This document shows, piece by piece, positions 6,023-11,120 of a stretch of DNA of 11,120 bases. Position 1 is the first letter of the stretch. Each line of letters starts with the position of its first letter. The translations under genes were made by a program, and so were the position numbers. The DNA is taken from assembly GCA_046305255.1 (NCBI GenBank), contig JBKCCF010000082.1, positions 1 to 11,120 of the forward strand. The letters run 5' to 3'. Source of the DNA: UBA6136 sp046305255. Lineage in GTDB: Bacteria; Pseudomonadota; Gammaproteobacteria; Methylococcales; Methylococcaceae. The notes beneath the pieces are model-generated. The model was not told the DNA's origin. It was given only the letters and a program-made list of their open reading frames with translations, and searched no databases.

Positions 6023-6594
6023 GTCCCCGCCATATTCCGAACCTCATCTCGCTGTGCCGGATCGGGCTGGTCTACCCTGTGATCCACGCCATTCTGGCCC
6101 GCACTTTCGATACCGCCATCGCACTGTTCATCGTGGCCGGCCTCTCCGATGGCATTGATGGCTTTCTGGCACGTCGCTACGGCTGGCAATCGCGACTGGG
6201 CTCCCATCTCGATCCGATTGCTGACAAACTGCTACTGGTGTTCAGCTATCTTGCACTGGCCTCGCTGCACCTCATTCCCATATGGCTAGCGGCCTTGGTG
6301 GTGGTACGGGATGTGTTCATCCTTGCCGGCGCCGTCGCCTATTACTGGCTGATCGGCCCCTATGTGGGTGCCGCGACCCGCCTGAGCAAAATCAACACCG
6401 CCGCCCAGTTATGCCTGATCGCGGCCTTGCTGGTGCATCCGGGCCTGATGACCCTGCCATCTTCAGTCCTGTCCGGCCTGATGGGGCTGGTGGTGGTGAC
6501 CACCCTTGGCAGCGGACTGGATTATGTCGTTCGCTGGGGCCGGCTGGCCTGCCGCCTCCGTCGCGAGTCCGCCGGCAGACGGCCGGAACCCTGA
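6019..6594 (+). CDS. CDP-alcohol phosphatidyltransferase, PgsA-like
   Basis: The protein has 191 aa and is an integral membrane enzyme. It has the complete CDP-alcohol phosphotransferase signature DG-x2-AR-x8-G-x3-D-x3-D (D47, G48, A51, R52, G61, D65, D69), preceded by D44. These aspartates bind the metals and the CDP-diacylglycerol. The N-terminal IPNLISLCRIGL (6-17) and the ATRLSKINT segment (119-127) resemble PgsA, phosphatidylglycerophosphate synthase (182 aa in E. coli). Hydrophobic segments at roughly 17-40, 70-90, 92-115, 130-146 and 150-166 fit the family's multi-helix bundle. The frame is open back to an ATG at 5806, but that 71-residue extension has no family features, so the ATG at 6019 is preferred. 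No Shine-Dalgarno sequence precedes it; coupling to the upstream leader frame may explain this. The acceptor alcohol (glycerol-3-phosphate or another) is not certain, and a second pgsA may exist elsewhere. Confidence 0.88.
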   Translation: MSPRHIPNLISLCRIGLVYPVIHAILARTFDTAIALFIVAGLSDGIDGFLARRYGWQSRLGSHLDPIADKLLLVFSYLALASLHLIPIWLAALVVVRDVFILAGAVAYYWLIGPYVGAATRLSKINTAAQLCLIAALLVHPGLMTLPSSVLSGLMGLVVVTTLGSGLDYVVRWGRLACRLRRESAGRRPEP

Positions 6595-6838
6595 CGGTTC
6601 GGGAAGCCCGATGGACTGGGTGCAGCACTGGTCATCCCGTCTCAAATCGACTACTGTTTTTGCAGCCCAGACCGGCAGCCGCTATCCACGTCACCTGCAT
6701 CAAGCCACGCATGCCCAAACCAGCCCATCTCAAGGCCTGTGCCGAATCTCATCAGCACCACACCCTCGCGCCGTATTTCTCCGTATCCGGGCCAACCCCA
6801 TCGCGGGCTGGGCTCACTGACCCCCGCTCTCAGACCTC
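6595..6838. other. 244-nt gap without a supported gene
   Basis: The stretch between the phosphatidyltransferase stop and the chemoreceptor start shows no recognised gene, RNA or terminator. A frame open through most of it ends in TGA at 6840-6842, overlapping the receptor ATG as ATGA; its last ATG is at 6711 (43 codons) and has no ribosome binding site. I do not call it. I found no sigma-28 flagellar-type promoter (TAAA...GCCGATAA) ahead of the receptor. A weak stem (GCGGG 6803-6807 with CCCGC 6823-6827) lies just upstream of the start. Confidence 0.5.
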
Positions 6839-8881
6839 ATGAAACTGCAAACCCACCTGATGGTCACCGTATTGCCGTTTCTGGCTGTGACGGTGCTGTC
6901 GCTGTCACTCGGACTCACCTGGTACTCGAAGCAGACCGTTCTGGAACAGGCGCGACAGGATGGCCAACTACTGGCCAGCGTGCTTGGGCGCAGCATAGAG
7001 GTCAGCCAGAACGTGGAGCAGGCCTCTGAAGAACTGATTTCCCGTGATCTGGCTACCTCAGCCACCATACTCGCGCACTTCATCGCCGTTGCCGAGCAAT
7101 GCCGGCTGCCCCAGCCCACCATCACCCAACGGCTGACGCGCATGGTCACCGCCGATAATCTGTCGGAAATCTGGATTACCGATTCGGCCGGCAAAGCCTA
7201 TCTGCACACGGTGCCGGGTGACGATTTCGTTTTCTCGCCCGATCCGCTCCGGCAACCCCAGGCCTCGGCCTTCTGGCCGTTACTGAACGCCGGGGAACCT
7301 TCGATGGTGGCCCAGGACCTCAAGCCGCGCGAAACCGATGGTAGACCTTTCAAGTATGTCGGGGTATCGGGAGTCGATCGCCCCCGCATCGTGCAGGTAG
7401 GAATGGACGGTCACATGCTGACCCGCATGCGTGAGTCGCTGGGCGTACAGGAATTGCTGGAACACGTCGCCGAGGAGGAATCACTGCAACAGATATGGGT
7501 TGTGAACAGACGCCTCGATATCGTGGAATATGCCGAAAAAGGCCACGGCCACGTTCAGTCGGACCCCTTGTCCCAGGGGGACCGCGATATGCTCAATGAG
7601 GCCATGGCCAGCGGCAAGGCCCTGAGCCAGATCGAAAGCAACCACATCACGGTCGCGGCACCGCTGGAAGAGGCACCCGATAGCGACGAAGCTCAGGTTG
7701 ACGACTTTATTGATCACCCACCCCATGCCACCGATGACGGGGCACAGCGGTTCAACCGAAGCGCCATCCTGCTCTACATGTCCAACGATCTGCTGGATCA
7801 CTTGATCATGAAGGAAACCGCCTTTGCCACCGCCACCGCAGTCGTGTGCCTGCTGCTCGCAGCGCTACTCCTGATGGCCTACACTCGCCGCCTGCTCAAA
7901 CCGATTCGTACCGCTGTAGACGTTGCTGAACGCGTCGCGGCAGGCGATCTCTCGGTTGATCTGGCCAGTGACGGCAACGATGAAATCAGTGTCCTCATCA
8001 ATGCCTTGGGCCAGATGGTGAGCTATCTCAACTCGCTGATCGGTCAGGTTAAACGCTCCACCGGCGATCTGATTGCAACCGCCAATAGCCTCAGCGCCAT
8101 GGCAAGCATCCAGAGTGAGGGCATCAACAACCTTGGCGCAACGTCCCATGAAATCGCTGCAGCGACCACCGAAATCTCGGTGACATCGGAAGAGTTGCTG
8201 AAAAACATGGACAGCATTACCGAAGTCGCCAACCACACCGCAGCACTGGCAAATTCAGGGCAGATCTCGCTGGGTGAAATGAAGGGCAGCATCGGGCAGT
8301 TGTCCCATGCCACCCACTCCATTTCAGAGCGACTGGGGCTGATCAGCGAACGAGCGAATACCATCAGCACCGTCACCACCACCATCAGCAAAATAGCCGA
8401 CCAAACCAATATCCTGTCGCTCAATGCATCCATTGAGGCGGAGAAAGCCGGCGAATATGGTCAGGGCTTTGCCGTGCTGGCGAGGGAAATCCGTCGCCTC
8501 GCCGACCAGACTGCAGTCGCCACGCTTGGCATCCGGCAAATGATCAAGGAAATGCAGGATGCGGTCACTTCGGGCGTGATGGAGATGGACAAGTTCTCCG
8601 ATCAGGTCCAGCAGAGCGTCGCCGATACCCATGACATCAGCCTGCGTTTCACCGACATCATCCATGAAGTACAGGCTCTGCTACCCAGGTTCGACGCTGT
8701 CCATGACGGCATGCGTTCGCAGTCCACCGGTGCTCGCCAGATCCGCGATGCCATGATGCCGCTCACCAAAAGCATACGCGCCTCCATACAGTCGCTGGAC
8801 GAAACGACTGCCGCCACCCGCAAACTGGAGGCGGCCATCCACGATCTCAGTAGTGAGATATCGGCGTTCAAGTTGCGCTGA
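6839..8881 (+). CDS. Methyl-accepting chemotaxis protein with WspA-like signalling tip
   Basis: This transmembrane chemoreceptor has 680 aa. Order: TM1 about 8-28; extracytoplasmic sensor about 30-325; TM2 about 328-348; HAMP about 349-402 (LLKPIRTAV...RVAAGDLSVDL...DEISVLINAL); MCP signalling domain 405-680. The sensor seems to have two PAS/Cache-like modules, one with LSEIWITD (108-115) to PRIVQVG (182-188) and one with LQQIWVVN (216-223) to ILLYMSNDLL (310-319). The kinase-binding hairpin tip is IADQTNILSLNASIEAEKAG (519-538). EAEKAGEYG in place of the usual EAARAGE, followed by AREIRRLADQTAVAT, is the variant I associate with WspA, the receptor of the surface-sensing, c-di-GMP-producing Wsp system. 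There is no C-terminal CheR-docking pentapeptide. WspA itself is shorter (about 540 aa), and no wsp or che genes are next to it, so it is an orphan receptor here. ATG 6839 has no clear Shine-Dalgarno sequence. Confidence 0.93.
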   Translation: MKLQTHLMVTVLPFLAVTVLSLSLGLTWYSKQTVLEQARQDGQLLASVLGRSIEVSQNVEQASEELISRDLATSATILAHFIAVAEQCRLPQPTITQRLTRMVTADNLSEIWITDSAGKAYLHTVPGDDFVFSPDPLRQPQASAFWPLLNAGEPSMVAQDLKPRETDGRPFKYVGVSGVDRPRIVQVGMDGHMLTRMRESLGVQELLEHVAEEESLQQIWVVNRRLDIVEYAEKGHGHVQSDPLSQGDRDMLNEAMASGKALSQIESNHITVAAPLEEAPDSDEAQVDDFIDHPPHATDDGAQRFNRSAILLYMSNDLLDHLIMKETAFATATAVVCLLLAALLLMAYTRRLLKPIRTAVDVAERVAAGDLSVDLASDGNDEISVLINALGQMVSYLNSLIGQVKRSTGDLIATANSLSAMASIQSEGINNLGATSHEIAAATTEISVTSEELLKNMDSITEVANHTAALANSGQISLGEMKGSIGQLSHATHSISERLGLISERANTISTVTTTISKIADQTNILSLNASIEAEKAGEYGQGFAVLAREIRRLADQTAVATLGIRQMIKEMQDAVTSGVMEMDKFSDQVQQSVADTHDISLRFTDIIHEVQALLPRFDAVHDGMRSQSTGARQIRDAMMPLTKSIRASIQSLDETTAATRKLEAAIHDLSSEISAFKLR

Positions 8882-8892
8882 ACAACGGCCAT

Positions 8893-8904
8893 GCCCCATG
8901 GGGC
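8893..8904. repeat. GC-rich palindrome between convergent genes
   Basis: GCCCCATGGGGC is a perfect 12-bp palindrome in the 32-nt gap between the receptor stop and the tamB-like stop. As RNA it would fold only with a short loop (GCCC, CATG, GGGC). No U-tract follows in either direction. Its place between convergent genes fits a weak bidirectional transcription barrier, but that is inference. Confidence 0.3.
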
Positions 8905-8913
8905 GCATCGCCC

Positions 8914-11120
8914 TCATTCCTCCCACTGAAACAGCAGGTCACCGCCACTGTATTCACCGGTTTCGGTCTGGACTTTCCAGTGGCGGGTCAGGTCGTAACG
9001 CAGACGAAAGACGTAGGCGTTCTGAAACAGACCCATGCCGTATTGAACATAGATGCGAGGTGTCAGGTATTTGCCGAGAAAAAGAGCTGTGCCCTGGGTG
9101 CCGCCGAAGGCGCCACCGCCGGTATAGCCTTGCGCCAGCGAGCCCTGGTTTAGCGAGTTCTGCATGCTGATATCGACAAAACCGCCAATCCCGAGCCGGT
9201 TAGCCAATTCCCGCGCCACCAGACTGCCGGCGGCGCCTCCGAGGGCGCTGGCAGCAGCCTTCATCGCCGAGCCTTCCTGTTGGGTTAGCGTGTCAGATGC
9301 GGACTTGCCGCTGACCAGAAAGGCCAGAATATCCGTCTGTGACATCGGCCTGTCGGCAAACAGACTCAGGCTCGGCTTGCTAAGGGTGCCCAGTACTTTG
9401 GCACCTGCCTTCAGGTCGTCGGTAGTGCGGTTGGCGCTAATCTCAAGCGTGGGATTATCGAGGGGTGAACGGGCATAAATGATTCGCCCGTCGTCAATGG
9501 CCAGTTCCACCCCGTACAGCGAATACCGACCATCACGAATGACAATCTGGCCGGTGCCGGTTGGCGCCTGCCCATTGGCCTGTTCGATGGTCAACTGACC
9601 ATCCAGCCGCGCCTTGTAGCCGGGACCGCTGACCGTCACCTTGTTGCCCAATACCACAGCCACCCGGGTGGCCAGTGGATTCTCAACCGCTGCCGGAACC
9701 GCACCCCCGACCATCACGGTATCCTTCGAGGGCTTGATCGCCCGCTCTTCATCGGGAATCGTGATCGTCGCCTCAGGTATCGCCAGCGTGCCGGTGAGGC
9801 TGAACGCATCCGGCTCATGCCTGATCACCAGATCGGGGGACAGCAGGACTTTCGCCTCGGGATTATCGACGGCGAGAAACCGTTTCCCGCTGAGTTTGAG
9901 GGTTAACGGCCAGCCTGCCCTGGCACTGAGACTCGCGATGCCATCCAGCCCAATTTCGCCACCGCCCGATACCGCGCGCCCGGTGAGCGCGAGCTGGTTG
10001 TTGTCGCGACTGACTGCATCCAGTTGTAGATCACGAACATGGATACCCAGTTGCGGCACATCAAATCCGGCATCGTACAAGGTCGCATGCGCAGTGATGC
10101 GCGGCGACAGCGCTGTACCCGTGATCCGCACATCCGCTTTAACCCGACCTTTTAAGGCGTCGACATCGTGCGATGGGGGTAGCAGCTGGCCGATGGCATC
10201 CATGTCCAGATGCGCCTCGGCCGTGATAGGCGTCTGCTGAAGGCGGTCAAGGTCAATCGGACCCGCAAGGCCAATAGTGGTGCGCAAGTGGGCCATTCCG
10301 GGTTGCTCACAGACCAGATTGAGATCAGCGCCGCGCGCATTCACGCTGGCGCGCAGCGTGACAGGATCCGGCTTGAGGATCAGCGGGGGCTTGCCCGGGC
10401 GCCGGTATTGCACATCCGCCGACACCAGTTCGACATCAAACCGACCCTGCCCCAGCCGAAGGGCTTTGCCGGACAGCACCCCGCCGGCATTAAGCGCACC
10501 CTTTACCATGAGGTCTTTTGGCAACCCGCGGGTGAGGCGCGTCAAGGCGAAATCCTTCACCCGGCTTGATAGCTGCCAGTCGCCCGTGGGGGTGTAGGTT
10601 CCCTGCAGGCAGACTTCGGATTCTTCGCTGTTCCAGCAGGCTGTCCCTACTTCGGCTGCGCCCTTGCCGAGCTGCAGCGGCACCGTCCGGTTCAAGTGCC
10701 AGTGACCCCATAGCGGCAGATCAAGGTCAAACTGGCCAAGCTTACCGGCCCAACGCTCGTTACTCAGTCCTCCCTCGGCCATCAGTGTAAGTTCGGCATC
10801 GCCCCTTATCCGGCCACTGATACGATGCCTGGCTCGGGTGCCCAGCCCATTTAGCGCAACATCAAGCGCCGAACCCCGCCAACGGAGTCCGTCCGTTTTA
10901 AGCTCAAACGCCAGCGGGGCATCGGCCTGAACCCCACTTTTCAGCGTTGCGCTGACCGATCGTGCGCTGCTGCCCTGATACGCCGGCCCACGCGCCTGAA
11001 ACATCGCCTCCAGCGGCGCCCCTTGCAGTTGCAAGGCACCATCTCGGTAGCTGAGGCCCGCCGTCAGGCTCAGTTCAATCGCGCGCGCCTGGCTGCCTTC
11101 GATCCGAAGACCTTCTGCGT
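8914..11120 (-). CDS. tamB: TamB-like translocation and assembly module protein (DUF490), C-terminal part
   Basis: This is the last 735 codons of a gene whose start lies beyond the right edge; the frame stays open to base 11120. TamB is an inner-membrane-anchored, periplasm-spanning, beta-rich protein that works with the outer-membrane Omp85 protein TamA in envelope assembly and, in current models, phospholipid movement to the outer membrane. Evidence is the long repetitive beta-strand pattern, rich in IxGxA-type and LTGxL-type turns, and the C-terminal DUF490/TamB domain (roughly 8914-9800). That domain includes a DILAFLVSGKS segment (near 9300-9340), the Ala/Gly-rich helix after it, and an ending of YGMGLFQNAYVFRLRYDL followed by TETGEYSGGDLLFQWEE, close to the terminal pattern of TamB proteins. 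Full-length TamB is about 1,250 aa, so about 60 percent is present. TamA would be expected upstream, outside the window. AsmA-like relatives (YhdP, YdbH) are less likely given the C-terminus. Confidence 0.92.
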   Translation of the reverse strand, partial: AEGLRIEGSQARAIELSLTAGLSYRDGALQLQGAPLEAMFQARGPAYQGSSARSVSATLKSGVQADAPLAFELKTDGLRWRGSALDVALNGLGTRARHRISGRIRGDAELTLMAEGGLSNERWAGKLGQFDLDLPLWGHWHLNRTVPLQLGKGAAEVGTACWNSEESEVCLQGTYTPTGDWQLSSRVKDFALTRLTRGLPKDLMVKGALNAGGVLSGKALRLGQGRFDVELVSADVQYRRPGKPPLILKPDPVTLRASVNARGADLNLVCEQPGMAHLRTTIGLAGPIDLDRLQQTPITAEAHLDMDAIGQLLPPSHDVDALKGRVKADVRITGTALSPRITAHATLYDAGFDVPQLGIHVRDLQLDAVSRDNNQLALTGRAVSGGGEIGLDGIASLSARAGWPLTLKLSGKRFLAVDNPEAKVLLSPDLVIRHEPDAFSLTGTLAIPEATITIPDEERAIKPSKDTVMVGGAVPAAVENPLATRVAVVLGNKVTVSGPGYKARLDGQLTIEQANGQAPTGTGQIVIRDGRYSLYGVELAIDDGRIIYARSPLDNPTLEISANRTTDDLKAGAKVLGTLSKPSLSLFADRPMSQTDILAFLVSGKSASDTLTQQEGSAMKAAASALGGAAGSLVARELANRLGIGGFVDISMQNSLNQGSLAQGYTGGGAFGGTQGTALFLGKYLTPRIYVQYGMGLFQNAYVFRLRYDLTRHWKVQTETGEYSGGDLLFQWEE

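Noticed and set aside
6282..6842. 186-codon plus-strand frame overlapping the phosphatidyltransferase and ending at the receptor ATG
   Set aside because: Most of it lies out of frame inside a real gene; its only separate part (from 6711) has no ribosome binding site or recognisable features.
8893..8904. Palindrome as an intrinsic bidirectional terminator
   Set aside because: The loop would be very short and there is no T-run on either side, so it is listed only as a repeat.

Overview
The window is about 11 kb of GC-rich, densely coded chromosome. It most likely comes from a gammaproteobacterium: PurM follows the E. coli protein almost motif for motif, and the PgsA-like enzyme, the TamB protein and the WspA-type chemoreceptor all fit that class. 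I cannot name the genus. I see no rRNA, tRNA, CRISPR array, insertion sequence or phage gene.

Left part (1-5718, all on the minus strand, listed in transcription order from the right). purM is followed after 17 nt by a DPM1/ArnC-like family 2 glycosyltransferase. Next come a small exported cupin and a small exported two-cysteine protein, 22 nt apart. After a gap of about 150 nt there is a membrane-anchored DUF2760 protein, whose stop overlaps the GTG start of an atypical Hsp70 (GTGA). A second atypical Hsp70 runs off the left edge. I see no convincing U-tract terminator between these genes, so read-through along the block is possible. DUF2760-Hsp70-Hsp70 is the most interesting unit here. It looks like a dedicated chaperone module, with two tandem Hsp70 paralogues and a membrane protein that is probably made with them. 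No J-domain protein or GrpE is visible beside it.

Centre (5719-6838). purM and a plus-strand CDP-alcohol phosphatidyltransferase gene are divergently arranged around a 300-nt control region. That region holds a perfect 15-bp dyad, a possible purM promoter, and an apparent 39-codon leader ORF. The leader has a strong Shine-Dalgarno sequence and its TGA overlaps the ATG of the phosphatidyltransferase gene, which itself has no ribosome binding site. This suggests translational coupling.

Right part (6839-11120). An orphan methyl-accepting chemotaxis protein carries a WspA-like signalling tip and a long two-module extracytoplasmic sensor. It converges, over a 32-nt gap, on the 3' two-thirds or so of a tamB-like gene for the translocation and assembly module, which continues past the right edge.

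Most genes are housekeeping or envelope functions: purine synthesis, phospholipid head-group synthesis, glycosyl transfer, envelope biogenesis and chemosensing. The parts that deserve a closer look are the DUF2760/Hsp70 module, the coupled leader ORF, the exported cupin pair and the orphan receptor.
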